A DNA stretch of 38,493 nt from Hyphomicrobiales bacterium (GTDB lineage Bacteria; Pseudomonadota; Alphaproteobacteria; Rhizobiales; Methyloligellaceae): NCBI GenBank assembly GCA_021775525.1, contig JAJFHQ010000092.1:1-38493 (forward strand). Reading direction: 5' to 3'. A program made the translations under genes and the position numbers. Below are positions 16,270 to 24,939 of this stretch, one piece after another. The notes below the pieces were generated by a model. The model worked only from the letters and a program-made list of their open reading frames with translations. It made no database searches and was not told where the DNA came from. Every line of letters begins with the position of its first letter. Position 1 is the first letter of the stretch.

Positions 16270-17091
16270 ATGCCGCTTTTTGCAATTCCGTTTCCTGCCC
16301 TTGACCCGGTCGCTTTCGAGATCGGACCTGTCACCGTGCACTGGTATGGGCTGGCTTACATGTTCGGCCTGCTCGGCGGCTGGCTCTATGCCCGCTACCT
16401 GTTCTCAAACCAGGCGCTGTGGAAGGGCAAATCACCCGCGGGCAAGGAAGTCGCCGACGATTTGCTGCTGTGGACCACTCTCGGTGTTGTTCTGGGCGGA
16501 CGTCTGGGGTACGTGCTGTTTTACGAACCGGCCTATTTTTTCGCAAATCCGCTGGACATCCCGAAACTTTGGAACGGCGGCATGTCGTTCCATGGCGGTC
16601 TCGCTGGCGTGTGTCTCGCCGTTTACCTGTTCGCCCGCGCCCGGAAAATCCTGATGCTCAACCTTGCGGATGTCTGCTGTGCAGCGGCGCCCTTCGGTCT
16701 TTTCTTCGGGCGGCTGGCGAATTTCGTCAATGGCGAGCTGTGGGGCAACGTCTCCAACGCGCCCTGGGCCATGGTCTTCCCAGGTGGCGGACCGTTAGCA
16801 CGCCACCCGAGCCAGCTTTATGAGGCGGCGATGGAGGGCCTTATACTGTTTCTCGTGATCCTATATTTCACTCATGTGAAGAAGGTGCTCACTTTGCCCG
16901 GCTATGCCTCGGGACTGTTCTTCGCAGGCTATGCCCTAGCGAGAATCACGGGTGAATTCTTCCGCGAGCCTCATCCTGACCATCCGCTCAATATTGGCTG
17001 GTTCACCGCCGGCATCGCCTATTCCCTGCCCATGATCGCCATTGGCGTCTATGTCATCTGGCGTGCGCGCAAGAACGCCGTGGCCGCCTGA
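16270..17091 (+). CDS. lgt: Prolipoprotein diacylglyceryl transferase
   Basis: The seven-helix inner-membrane enzyme that moves diacylglycerol from phosphatidylglycerol to the lipobox cysteine of prolipoproteins. It has 273 residues. Key features are H108 in MSFHGGLAG, the Lgt signature GRLANFVNGELWG (147-159) with R148 and N151-N154, the HPSQLYEA motif, and a C-terminal helix. All essential residues are present. It is followed after 3 bases by midA, and then pgeF, as in many alphaproteobacteria. The two-domain lipoprotein encoded 2 kb downstream would be among its substrates. Confidence 0.96.
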   Translation: MPLFAIPFPALDPVAFEIGPVTVHWYGLAYMFGLLGGWLYARYLFSNQALWKGKSPAGKEVADDLLLWTTLGVVLGGRLGYVLFYEPAYFFANPLDIPKLWNGGMSFHGGLAGVCLAVYLFARARKILMLNLADVCCAAAPFGLFFGRLANFVNGELWGNVSNAPWAMVFPGGGPLARHPSQLYEAAMEGLILFLVILYFTHVKKVLTLPGYASGLFFAGYALARITGEFFREPHPDHPLNIGWFTAGIAYSLPMIAIGVYVIWRARKNAVAA

Positions 17092-17094
17092 CCC

Positions 17095-18237
17095 ATGCTG
17101 GCTTCGCGGACCAGCGCGGATACGCCGGACACGCTTCTGGATAGTTTGAAGCGCCGGATTGCTTCTGACGGCCCACTCACAATTGCCGAGTATATGGATG
17201 CCTGCCTAGGCGATCCTGTCTACGGCTATTACGCCACCCGCGATCCTTTCGGGTCTGCGGGCGACTTCATCACCGCGCCGGAGATCAGCCAGATGTTCGG
17301 TGAACTCATCGGCCTGTGGTGCACTGTCATCTGGCAGCAGATGGCAACACCCGCACCCGTGAAGCTTATCGAACTTGGCCCCGGGCGCGGAACGCTCATG
17401 GCCGATGCGCTGAGGGCTGCCACACACGTTCCTGAATTTATCGAAGCGGTGCAGGTGCATCTGGTGGAGACGAGCCCCGTGCTGAGGCAAATGCAGGGGG
17501 AGCGGCTCGCCGCGTCCGGCAAGACACCGCAGTGGCATTCATCGCTGATGGCAATTCCGGAAGGTCCGGCAATCCTCATCGCCAATGAATTTCTCGATGC
17601 CCTGCCCGTGCGCCATTTTGAGCACCGCGACGGAAGCTGGTTCGAGCGATGCATCGGGGTTTCTGATACAGGGGCGCTGGAATATTGCACCACCAACGAG
17701 CCACTGGGCGACCCGGCTATTATTCCACTGCCTTTGCGTGACAACGCCATGGATGGTGATCTGGCGGAAATCCGCCCGGAAGCTGACGCGATTATGGAGA
17801 GGGTAGCCGAGAGGTTGAAAGACGCGTCAACAGCGGCATTGTTCATCGATTACGGGCATACGGTAAGCACCCCCGGAGAAACCCTTCAGGCCATCCAGGC
17901 ACATGACTTCGCCGACCCACTTGAGAATCCCGGTGAGGCCGACCTCACGGCCCATGTCGATTTTGGAAGGTTGGGCGACGTTGCCAGAGACAAAGGCCTG
18001 CAGGTGCACGGCCCGCTCCCGCAAGGCGAATTCCTGTTGGCGCTCGGTCTCAAGGAGCGTTGCGAGCGCCTGATGCGTGACGCAGATGATACGACCCGCG
18101 AGTCCCTTTCATCGGGTGCAGAGCGGCTTGCGGAGCCGGCGCAGATGGGCGAACTTTTCAAGGTGATGGCGCTCACCGGCAAAAACCTGATCCCGCCTCC
18201 CTTCACTGGCGCATTGGCACCGGAGGAACATACATGA
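17095..18237 (+). CDS. MidA/NDUFAF7-family SAM-dependent methyltransferase
   Basis: A class I methyltransferase of 380 residues (COG1565, DUF185). Hallmarks are GSAGDFITAPEISQMFGE (53-70), the SAM motif ELGPGRGTLM (93-102) and ANEFLDALPV. The human homologue NDUFAF7 symmetrically dimethylates an arginine of complex I subunit NDUFS2, so a role in NADH dehydrogenase assembly is plausible in this respiring bacterium, though the bacterial substrate is not established. It overlaps pgeF by ATGA and follows lgt after 3 bases. Confidence 0.9.
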   Translation: MLASRTSADTPDTLLDSLKRRIASDGPLTIAEYMDACLGDPVYGYYATRDPFGSAGDFITAPEISQMFGELIGLWCTVIWQQMATPAPVKLIELGPGRGTLMADALRAATHVPEFIEAVQVHLVETSPVLRQMQGERLAASGKTPQWHSSLMAIPEGPAILIANEFLDALPVRHFEHRDGSWFERCIGVSDTGALEYCTTNEPLGDPAIIPLPLRDNAMDGDLAEIRPEADAIMERVAERLKDASTAALFIDYGHTVSTPGETLQAIQAHDFADPLENPGEADLTAHVDFGRLGDVARDKGLQVHGPLPQGEFLLALGLKERCERLMRDADDTTRESLSSGAERLAEPAQMGELFKVMALTGKNLIPPPFTGALAPEEHT

Positions 18238-19001
18238 TCGTTCTGGGTGACACACTTCGAGACCTGCCGGGCCTTGTCCATGGCTTCAGCACGCGTGAGG
18301 GTGGCGTTTCAGCCGGCATTTACGCATCACTCAATTGCGGCGTCGGATCGAAGGACAACCAGGAACACGTCGCCGAAAACCGGACGCGGTTTGCAGGGCA
18401 GCTTGGAACCACGCCTGAAAATCTGGTGAGCCTTTACCAGGTACATTCCCCCGATGTGGTCGTGGTTGAGGAACCATGGGCGCGCACCGATGCCCCGAAA
18501 GCCGACGCATTGGTAACTTCCAGGGCCGGATTGGCACTTGGCGTTTTGTCTGCGGATTGCGTGCCGGTTCTGTTTGCCGACCACGAATCGAAAATCGTAG
18601 GCGCTGCCCATGCGGGTTGGCGTGGGGCCCTGTCCGGCGTTCTGGAGGCCACTATCGATGCCATGGTGCATCTGGGCGCAGAGCGCGGGCGTATCTCAAC
18701 CTGCATCGGTCCTGCAATCTCGCAGCAGGTTTATGAAGTAGGAAATGAATTCAGGGAAAATTTCCTGGAGGAAGACAGTAAAAGTTCCGGCTTTTTCCAT
18801 CAGAAAAACGGGCAGGAGCGGCCCCATTTCGACTTGAAAGGCTACGTGGCAACACGTCTCAAGACTGCAGGCGCCGGCAATGTGGACGATTTGAAATTAT
18901 GTACGTATCGTGACACCAAGCGGTTTTTCAGTTACAGGCGATCGTGCCACCGGAATGAAGCCGACTATGGCCGTCAAATCTCTGCCATTATGATCAAGTG
19001 A
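18234..19001 (+). CDS. pgeF: Purine nucleoside phosphorylase / peptidoglycan editing factor (YfiH/YlmD family)
   Basis: A 255-residue member of the YfiH/LACC1 family. The zinc ligands are visible: H71 in LYQVHS, C109 in LSADCVP and H126 in AAHAGWRG. Family members phosphorolyse adenosine and related purine nucleosides, and E. coli YfiH edits peptidoglycan precursors by removing misincorporated L-Ser. The domain is complete and ends with the typical CTYRDTKRFFSYRR segment. It is translationally coupled to midA (ATGA). Confidence 0.9.
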   Translation: MIVLGDTLRDLPGLVHGFSTREGGVSAGIYASLNCGVGSKDNQEHVAENRTRFAGQLGTTPENLVSLYQVHSPDVVVVEEPWARTDAPKADALVTSRAGLALGVLSADCVPVLFADHESKIVGAAHAGWRGALSGVLEATIDAMVHLGAERGRISTCIGPAISQQVYEVGNEFRENFLEEDSKSSGFFHQKNGQERPHFDLKGYVATRLKTAGAGNVDDLKLCTYRDTKRFFSYRRSCHRNEADYGRQISAIMIK

Positions 19002-19168
19002 TACTAGAACTTGAGTGCTGTTTACCCTCTTTGGCACATGGCGCCTTGACCGCTGGACGCATTCGCCCAGACGGAGTACAAATTAAGGCAGAGTTACTGC
19101 CAGGTTCGAGCTAAGTTACTGAAATTATGGACGAACCTCGGATTTATAACAGAGCGGAGTCAGAACGA

Positions 19169-20149
19169 GTGTTGAGCATGCGTACGGCGGCGGCGGGGCG
19201 CATACATAGCGTGTGGGCAGTGTTGTCATTATTGATGGTGCTGGCTGCAGCCCTGTCAGGTTGTGCCGGTGGCACGCTGAGCGGTATGTTCAGCGGGTCT
19301 GGCAGCAGCGCATCTTCCGGTAACCTGGCGCCGGTTGCCTTCGCCCCCATTATCGGTCCGCCTGCGGCGATCGGGGATCAACTCACCGCCCAACTGGTCA
19401 GTGCCGCACAACAAAAAAGCATTCCCGTTGTGACTGACAAGAGCAAGTCCTCGACCTATACGGTCAAGGGTTACCTGGCGCAGTCCAACGAGCGGAAAGC
19501 GGAAAAATTCTCCTATATTCTGGATGTCACAGACAAATCGGGCAAACGGGTACACCGCATCCTCGGAGAAGAGGCCGTGCCTTCCAAGCCTGGCGCCAAG
19601 CCGTGGACATCCATAAACCAGACGGCAATACAGAAAATTGCCACCAAGACCGCATCCGATCTGGCCACGTGGCTGCCGACACAAAGCGGCGGCGGAGCGC
19701 GCACTGCAACCCCCGTCAGTGCACCGGCTTCACGAACACCGCCACCCAGCAGTACATCTCGCCGCACAGCGTCGACCAGCAGCACCTCATCGCGTATCGC
19801 CGCGCTGGTGCCCCCTGTATCAGGCGCACCCGGGGATGGCAGGATATCGCTGACCAATGCGCTGCGCAAGAGACTGGGCGCCAGGGGCGTACAGATCGCA
19901 AGCACGAGCGGCAAGAGCGTCTACAAGATCAGTGGCAAAGTGAAAATGGGGCCCGCACCCGGCGGCAACCAGAGGGTCAAGATCGAATGGCGGCTGTTAA
20001 GCCCCACCGGCAAGGATCTCGGTGCCGTGACACAGCAAAGCGACGTCCCCAAGGGGTCGCTGGACAAGACCTGGGGCCCGGCCGCACTCTCTGCGGGTGA
20101 CGCTGCGGCAAGCGAGATTCTGAAACTCATCAAGAAGAACCGGGGCTGA
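19169..20149 (+). CDS. Lipoprotein with two related domains, function unknown
   Basis: A putative lipoprotein of about 326 residues. A hydrophobic stretch VLSLLMVLAAA leads into the lipobox LSGC, making C32 the lipidated residue. Two similar domains follow (about 58-170 and 212-322), joined by a Ser/Thr/Pro/Arg-rich linker (about 172-210). Both show a V-x-G strand, a D/S-P/K-x-G-K turn, a VP step, a conserved Trp and a terminal helix. GTG at 19169 (GGAG nine bases upstream) or ATG at 19178 is the start; the ATG at 19127 would place the signal peptide too far inside. I know of no functional family. It precedes prs but with a 123-base gap. Confidence 0.8.
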   Translation: MLSMRTAAAGRIHSVWAVLSLLMVLAAALSGCAGGTLSGMFSGSGSSASSGNLAPVAFAPIIGPPAAIGDQLTAQLVSAAQQKSIPVVTDKSKSSTYTVKGYLAQSNERKAEKFSYILDVTDKSGKRVHRILGEEAVPSKPGAKPWTSINQTAIQKIATKTASDLATWLPTQSGGGARTATPVSAPASRTPPPSSTSRRTASTSSTSSRIAALVPPVSGAPGDGRISLTNALRKRLGARGVQIASTSGKSVYKISGKVKMGPAPGGNQRVKIEWRLLSPTGKDLGAVTQQSDVPKGSLDKTWGPAALSAGDAAASEILKLIKKNRG

Positions 20150-20272
20150 CCAAACACCTTGCCCACAAGCACGAAGCGATGTGGTTTACACGTCCAATAG
20201 GCGTTGCTACAACCTGCCCTCGCATGAGCAGAAGACGGTCCTGGGACGGCTCTGCAGACTGGGGAACGACGC

Positions 20273-21205
20273 ATGAAACTGGTCGCGGGCAATTCCAACC
20301 AGCCTCTGGCAGAGGCCATTGCCGCCTATCTTAACATCCCGCTGGCGAAATGCTCCGTGCGCCGCTTTGCGGACATGGAAGTCTTTGTCGAGATCCTTGA
20401 AAATGTGCGCGGCGAGGACGTCTTTGTCCTCCAGTCCACATCCTACCCGGCCAACGATCACCTAATGGAACTTCTCATCATGATCGATGCGCTGCGCCGC
20501 GCTTCGGCACGGAGGATAACGGCCGTGGTGCCTTACTTTGGCTACGCCCGCCAGGATCGAAAAGCCGGACCACGCACACCGATTTCCGCCAAGCTCGTCG
20601 CCAATATCATTCAGGAAGCAGGGGCAGACCGGGTTCTCACAGTCGATTTGCATGCAGGGCAAATCCAGGGATTTTTCGATATTCCGACAGACAACCTTTT
20701 TGCTCAACCGGTGATGGTCGAGGACATCAAGAAAAATTTCAAAATCGACAAGCTGATGGTCGTGTCGCCGGATGTCGGCGGCGTGATTCGCGCACGCGGG
20801 CTGGCGAAACGATTCGACGCCCCGCTCGCCATCATCGACAAGCGCCGCGAACGCGCTGGTGAATCTGAAGTAATGAACGTGATCGGCGAGGTCGAGGGCT
20901 ATTCCTGTATCCTTGTAGACGACATCGTGGATAGCGGTGGAACCCTGTGCAACGCGGCGGAAGCCCTGCTCAAGGAAGGCGCGAAGGATGTGAGCGCCTA
21001 TATCACCCATGGCGTGCTTTCCGGAGGTGCGGTGGCCCGTATTTCTTCGTCAGAAATGAATTCGCTTGTCATTACGGACTCCCTTCTTCCCACCGAGGCG
21101 GTACGCGTGGCAAAGAATATCCGGGTCCTGACCATCGCCCCCCTCCTCGGCGAAGCGATTGCTCGCACCAGTGGCGAGAAATCCGTATCGAGCTTGTTTG
21201 ATTAA
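20273..21205 (+). CDS. prs: Ribose-phosphate pyrophosphokinase
   Basis: PRPP synthetase, 310 residues, which transfers pyrophosphate from ATP to ribose 5-phosphate to feed purine, pyrimidine, NAD, His and Trp synthesis. Motifs present are the N-terminal [16 protein letters not shown], the [11 protein letters not shown] loop, the cation site [18 protein letters not shown], and the PRPP-binding loop [21 protein letters not shown] lies upstream of the ATG. The PRPP made here is also the substrate of Apt encoded 6 kb away. Confidence 0.97.
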   Translation: MKLVAGNSNQPLAEAIAAYLNIPLAKCSVRRFADMEVFVEILENVRGEDVFVLQSTSYPANDHLMELLIMIDALRRASARRITAVVPYFGYARQDRKAGPRTPISAKLVANIIQEAGADRVLTVDLHAGQIQGFFDIPTDNLFAQPVMVEDIKKNFKIDKLMVVSPDVGGVIRARGLAKRFDAPLAIIDKRRERAGESEVMNVIGEVEGYSCILVDDIVDSGGTLCNAAEALLKEGAKDVSAYITHGVLSGGAVARISSSEMNSLVITDSLLPTEAVRVAKNIRVLTIAPLLGEAIARTSGEKSVSSLFD

Positions 21206-21222
21206 CCGAGCGCATCCCCCCA

Positions 21223-21251
21223 TTGCCAGCAGGGGCTATGGGCGCTATAAG
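21223..21251 (+). promoter_or_regulatory. Sigma70-type promoter for rplY-pth-ychF
   Basis: TTGCCA (21223-21228) and TATAAG (21246-21251) are separated by 17 bases, the ideal housekeeping spacing, with 5/6 and 5/6 matches to consensus. Transcription should begin near 21258, giving a leader of about 94 bases before rplY. This is the clearest vegetative promoter I see in the window. Confidence 0.6.
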
Positions 21252-21351
21252 CGCGCCAGAAATCTACGTTCCGCAGCTAAACATCAATCGTAGCGCGGAC
21301 GGGAACTGCGGGCCTGACAAGGCCCCGATCTGAAAAATCTGGAGGACTGAA

Positions 21352-22041
21352 ATGGCCGAGGTCAGCGAGATCAAAGCTGCCACACGTGATGAATTTGGCA
21401 AGGGCTCGGCCCGCGCCACACGCCGCGAAGGTCGCGTTCCCTGTATCATCTATGGTGAAAAGGACGCACCGCAAGCCATTTCCGTGGACGATAAGGAACT
21501 CTGGATGCATGTCCGTAAGGGCCAGTTCCTGAACACCATCTACATGCTTGATATAGATGGCAAGCCGCAACGTGTGATTCCGCGCGAAATCCAGCTGCAC
21601 CCGGTGCGCGATGTGCCACTCCATGTGGACTTCCTGCGCCTTGGCGAAGGCGCAACCGTTACCGTTGAAGTACCGGTGAATTTCCTGAACGAAGAGGAAT
21701 CACCTGGCCTGAAGCGTGGCGGTGTTCTGAATATCGTGCGCCACACCATTGAATTGCGGTGTCTTGCCGAAGCTATCCCCGAGGGCCTCAATGCCGACCT
21801 CACCGGCCTCGATATCGGTGACTCACTTCACGTATCTTCGATTACAATGCCGGAAGGCGTTGAGCTGACCATTGCCGACCGTGACTTCACCGTTGCGACA
21901 GTCGTGGGCCGCATGGCCGAGGTTGTCGATGAAGTCGAGGAAGAAGATCTTGAAGGCGAAGAGATCGAAGGCGAAGAAGGCGAGGACGTCGAAGGCGAAG
22001 AAGGCGAAGCCGGTGACGAAAAAGCCGAGGGCGACGAGTAG
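21352..22041 (+). CDS. rplY: 50S ribosomal protein L25/general stress protein Ctc
   Basis: The 5S rRNA-binding protein L25 in its long (TL5/CTC) form, 229 residues. The N-terminal L25 domain (about 1-95) is followed by the beta-rich C-terminal domain (about 100-190) and a highly acidic tail (about 193-229) made of repeated E-G-E-E units. A GGAGGA sequence sits eight bases before the ATG. The long form with an acidic tail is common in Alphaproteobacteria. A perfect 14-base stem-loop follows the stop. Confidence 0.96.
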   Translation: MAEVSEIKAATRDEFGKGSARATRREGRVPCIIYGEKDAPQAISVDDKELWMHVRKGQFLNTIYMLDIDGKPQRVIPREIQLHPVRDVPLHVDFLRLGEGATVTVEVPVNFLNEEESPGLKRGGVLNIVRHTIELRCLAEAIPEGLNADLTGLDIGDSLHVSSITMPEGVELTIADRDFTVATVVGRMAEVVDEVEEEDLEGEEIEGEEGEDVEGEEGEAGDEKAEGDE

Positions 22042-22057
22042 GCCTGTTTCGACGCCA

Positions 22058-22090
22058 GATCGCTGTTTTGAAAATATCAAAACAGCGATC
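22058..22090 (+). terminator. Perfect 14-base stem-loop after rplY
   Basis: GATCGCTGTTTTGA (22058-22071) and TCAAAACAGCGATC (22077-22090) are perfectly complementary, with a 5-base loop. It lies 16 bases after the rplY stop. There is no T run, so it may be a partial terminator, a processing site or an mRNA-protecting hairpin between rplY and pth. It covers the first codons of an upstream pth frame, supporting the later pth start. Confidence 0.6.
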
Positions 22091-22178
22091 GGTCCTGTTT
22101 CTTGTGCGTATCATTTTTCCGATAACCGGTTCCCACTTATCGGTGATACGCATGAGGCCAGATGAGGCCTTGGTTCGC

Positions 22179-22889
22179 ATGAAATTGCTTATTGGACTTG
22201 GCAATCCCGGCGCGGAGCATTCGCGCAACCGGCACAATATCGGCTTCATGGCACTGGACGCCATTGCCGAGACCCACGGCTTTGGCCCCTGGCGCAACAA
22301 GTTCCAGGGCCAGATTTCCGAGGGCCGGCTGGGGTCTGAGAAATGCCTTCTGCTGAAACCCTCAACCTATATGAACGAATCCGGGCGTGCCGCGAACGAA
22401 GCGGTGCGCTTCTACAAGATCGATCTTGAGGATGTCATGGTTCTGCATGACGAGATTGATCTGGCGCCTTCAAAGATCCGCGTGAAAGCCGGTGGCGGGG
22501 TTGCCGGTCACAATGGCCTCAAATCGCTGACGCGTCATATCGGCAATGATTATTTGCGCGTGCGCATCGGTATTGGCCATCCCGGCGACAAGTCAAAAGT
22601 CCATGGCCATGTGCTGAAGGATTTCTCAAAAGCCGAGCTGGAATGGGCCGAACCTCTCATCAACGCCATTGCCACGTCAGCGCCGCTACTGGCAAGCGAT
22701 GACAGTGCTAATTTCATGAATGACGTTGCGCGTGCGGTGAATGGAGACGCGTCAGGTGCAAAGACAAAGTCGGATACACCTTCAAGGCAACGGGGGATAA
22801 ACAAAAAGCCGCCAAAGCCGGAAGACGGTCAGCAACAGGCTGGACCCTTCGCACGGCTGCGCTCTTTGTTCGGGACAGAAAAAGAATAA
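22179..22889 (+). CDS. pth: Peptidyl-tRNA hydrolase
   Basis: Releases tRNA from peptidyl-tRNAs that drop off the ribosome. From the ATG at 22179 it has 236 residues, beginning with the canonical MKLLIGLGNPG. N9, catalytic H19 in RNRHNIGF and the aspartate in VMVLHDEIDL are present, as is the GVAGHNGLKS loop. The frame is open for 37 more codons upstream, but those overlap a stem-loop and are not conserved in the family. The C-terminal 45 or so residues are a basic, proline-rich extension (KKPPKPEDGQQQ) beyond the usual core. Confidence 0.95.
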   Translation: MKLLIGLGNPGAEHSRNRHNIGFMALDAIAETHGFGPWRNKFQGQISEGRLGSEKCLLLKPSTYMNESGRAANEAVRFYKIDLEDVMVLHDEIDLAPSKIRVKAGGGVAGHNGLKSLTRHIGNDYLRVRIGIGHPGDKSKVHGHVLKDFSKAELEWAEPLINAIATSAPLLASDDSANFMNDVARAVNGDASGAKTKSDTPSRQRGINKKPPKPEDGQQQAGPFARLRSLFGTEKE

Positions 22890-22910
22890 CAACCGGGACG
22901 CTGCAAACTC

Positions 22911-24038
22911 ATGGGATTTAAATGCGGGATTGTCGGACTGCCAAATGTGGGCAAGTCCACCTTGTTCAACGCGCTGACACAAACAGCCGCGGCCGAGGCG
23001 GCGAACTATCCCTTTTGCACGATCGAGCCCAATGTGGGCGAAGTGCAGGTGCCCGACCCGCGGCTCGATAAAATTACCGAAATCGTCAAACCGCAGGCAA
23101 CCATACCCACGCGCCTTACTTTCGTGGACATAGCCGGACTGGTTAAGGGAGCCTCGAAGGGAGAAGGCTTGGGCAACCAGTTTCTGGCACATATCCGCGA
23201 AGTCGACGCCATTGCCTATGTACTGCGCTGTTTTGATGATCCGGACGTCACCCATGTTGACGGGCGTATCGACCCGCTGGCGGATGCGGAGACCGTCGAG
23301 ACGGAATTGATGCTCGCCGATATGGAAAGCCTGGAGAAACGCATCGAGCCGCTGGAGAAGAAAATCCGCGGACAGGATAAAGAAGCAAAGAAAATCCTTG
23401 AGCTGGTGAACTCAGCACTTGAATTGTTGCGCGAGGGCAAGCCGGCCCGGACCGCACTTGTCGCTGAGGAGGACAGGCGTCTGTTCCGGGGGCTCAACCT
23501 GCTCACTTCCAAGCGCGTACTCTACGTCTGCAATGTGGATGAAGCCGCTGCCGCTACAGGCAACGCCTACTCGAAACAGGTGGAAGAAAAGGTCTCTGAA
23601 GCGACGAAAGCTGCCGGCGGTTCTGATCCCAAACCGGCCGAAGTGGTCGTCATTTCCGCCAGGATCGAGGCGGAACTGGCCCAGCTGGAACATCAAGAAC
23701 GCACCGAATACCTTGCCGAACTTGGTCTTTCAGAACCCGGGCTCGACCGGCTAATACGTGCTGGCTACCATTTGCTTGATCTCATCACCTATTTCACGGC
23801 TGGCGAAAAGGAAGTTCGAGCCTGGACGGTACAGCAAGACACACCTGCCCCGAAGGCCGCTGCCGTCATTCACACGGATTTCGAAAAGGGCTTTATCCGT
23901 GCGGAAACCATCAGCTATGACGACTTCATCACGCTCGGTGGTGAACAGGCGGCCAAGGAAGCAGGAAAGATGCGATTGGAAGGTAAAGAATACATTGTCA
24001 AGGATGGTGACCTTCTGCACTTCCGCTTTGCAACCTGA
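22911..24038 (+). CDS. ychF: Redox-regulated ATPase/GTPase YchF (Obg family)
   Basis: The universal Obg-related P-loop protein, 375 residues, ribosome-associated and preferring ATP in characterised members. The G1 loop is GLPNVGKST (9-17), with [12 protein letters not shown] next. G3 is [17 protein letters not shown]. The G4 region reads NVDEA rather than NKxD, the known YchF deviation that explains relaxed nucleotide specificity. A coiled-coil insert (about 125-160) and a C-terminal TGS domain ([17 protein letters not shown]...) complete it. The stop shares a base with the next start (TGATG). Confidence 0.97.
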   Translation: MGFKCGIVGLPNVGKSTLFNALTQTAAAEAANYPFCTIEPNVGEVQVPDPRLDKITEIVKPQATIPTRLTFVDIAGLVKGASKGEGLGNQFLAHIREVDAIAYVLRCFDDPDVTHVDGRIDPLADAETVETELMLADMESLEKRIEPLEKKIRGQDKEAKKILELVNSALELLREGKPARTALVAEEDRRLFRGLNLLTSKRVLYVCNVDEAAAATGNAYSKQVEEKVSEATKAAGGSDPKPAEVVVISARIEAELAQLEHQERTEYLAELGLSEPGLDRLIRAGYHLLDLITYFTAGEKEVRAWTVQQDTPAPKAAAVIHTDFEKGFIRAETISYDDFITLGGEQAAKEAGKMRLEGKEYIVKDGDLLHFRFAT

Positions 24039-24283
24039 TGACAGGTAAACCTCCAGAGAAAAACAGGGTCCTGCGTTCAATCGAAACGCCTGACGGTGAT
24101 CGCTGCGTGGATTTTTTTATCCGGCCTGACGGCTCATACGGTTTTGAAGAATACCGCCGTGACATGGAGGACGGTCGCGGCTGGTTTCCAATCGGATTTC
24201 ATGATGAGAAAATTTACAAGAGCGATAAAGAAGCTACGGCAAAAGCGCGAACCACCGTCTCATGGCTCAATGAAGTCCTTTAG
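24038..24283 (+). CDS. Small uncharacterised protein coupled to ychF
   Basis: An 81-residue, charged, soluble protein with no signal or membrane segment. The ATG overlaps the ychF stop in TGATG, a strong sign of real translation. Recognisable pattern: RSIETPDGDRCVDFFIRPDGSYGFEEYRRD, then a GWFPIGF turn and a C-terminal helix ending in SWLNEVL. I do not know a named family. Its end overlaps by 4 bases the end of the convergent aldolase gene. Confidence 0.75.
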   Translation: MTGKPPEKNRVLRSIETPDGDRCVDFFIRPDGSYGFEEYRRDMEDGRGWFPIGFHDEKIYKSDKEATAKARTTVSWLNEVL

Positions 24284-24939
24284 GACTTTTCCTGCTGCCC
24301 GTAATTTTCGAAGCGCTTAATCACCCGGCTCATTTCCTCATCGTCCAGAATATACGGATCACCCACTTGCAGTGCAGCGACATATTGAGCCGCCAAAGAT
24401 TCAACCTCGCGCGCCAGATCAAGCGCCGCTTCGAGAGTTTCTCCGCAGGCAATCTGCCCATGATTGGCCATCAGGCAAGCCTTGCGATCTGCAAGTGCCA
24501 TGGCAACGGCATCGGCCAACTCACTTGTCCCAAAGGTGGCATAGTCCGCAAGCGGGATGTCATTTCCACCCGCGACCGCAACCATGTAGTGGAAAGCGGG
24601 GATGGGCTTGCGGGCGCAGGCGAGTGCGGTCGCAAAACGCGAATGGGTGTGGACGATAGCATTTGCACCGCCTTGTGATGCATATGCGGAAAAGTGAAAG
24701 CGCCATTCGCTTGAGGGCTTGCGCGAACTCTCATTCAAAGCACCATTTTTATCAATGAATACAATGTCTTCGGGGATCAGATCGTTATAGGTCATGCCGG
24801 TCGGAGTGATGAGCATTCCCCCACCTTGCCGAGCCGATACGTTGCCCGAGGTGCCCGGTGAGAGCCCCTTACCCGACATGGCAACTGCCGTGTCGATGAT
24901 CTCCTGCCGAAGCCAAAGCTCATCAGCATTATTCGTCAT
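24280..24939 (-). CDS. Class II aldolase, FucA-type; likely methylthioribulose-1-phosphate / deoxyribulose-1-phosphate aldolase
   Basis: A class II aldolase/adducin enzyme of 219 residues, very close in pattern to L-fuculose-1-phosphate aldolase: [16 protein letters not shown], catalytic E78 in SSEWRFH, zinc ligands H97, H99 and H160, and [16 protein letters not shown]. No fucose genes are nearby. Instead it overlaps mtnA by 11 bases in an mtnP-apt-mtnA operon. In the DHAP shunt, a FucA-like aldolase (Ald2) cleaves 5-methylthioribulose-1-P to DHAP plus methylthioacetaldehyde, or 5-deoxyribulose-1-P to DHAP plus acetaldehyde. MtnB dehydratase belongs to the same superfamily and is the main alternative, but the FucA-like active site and the lack of mtnC/mtnD favour the aldolase. 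Confidence 0.85.
   Translation of the reverse strand: MTNNADELWLRQEIIDTAVAMSGKGLSPGTSGNVSARQGGGMLITPTGMTYNDLIPEDIVFIDKNGALNESSRKPSSEWRFHFSAYASQGGANAIVHTHSRFATALACARKPIPAFHYMVAVAGGNDIPLADYATFGTSELADAVAMALADRKACLMANHGQIACGETLEAALDLAREVESLAAQYVAALQVGDPYILDDEEMSRVIKRFENYGQQEKS

Noticed and set aside
22068..22178. N-terminal extension of Pth starting at 22068
   Set aside because: The added residues lie in a stem-loop and non-conserved sequence; the family begins at MKLLIGLGNPG.
24280..24939. Fuculose catabolism (fucA) as the role of the class II aldolase
   Set aside because: No fucose isomerase, kinase or transporter is nearby and the gene overlaps mtnA, so methylthioadenosine salvage is the better reading.
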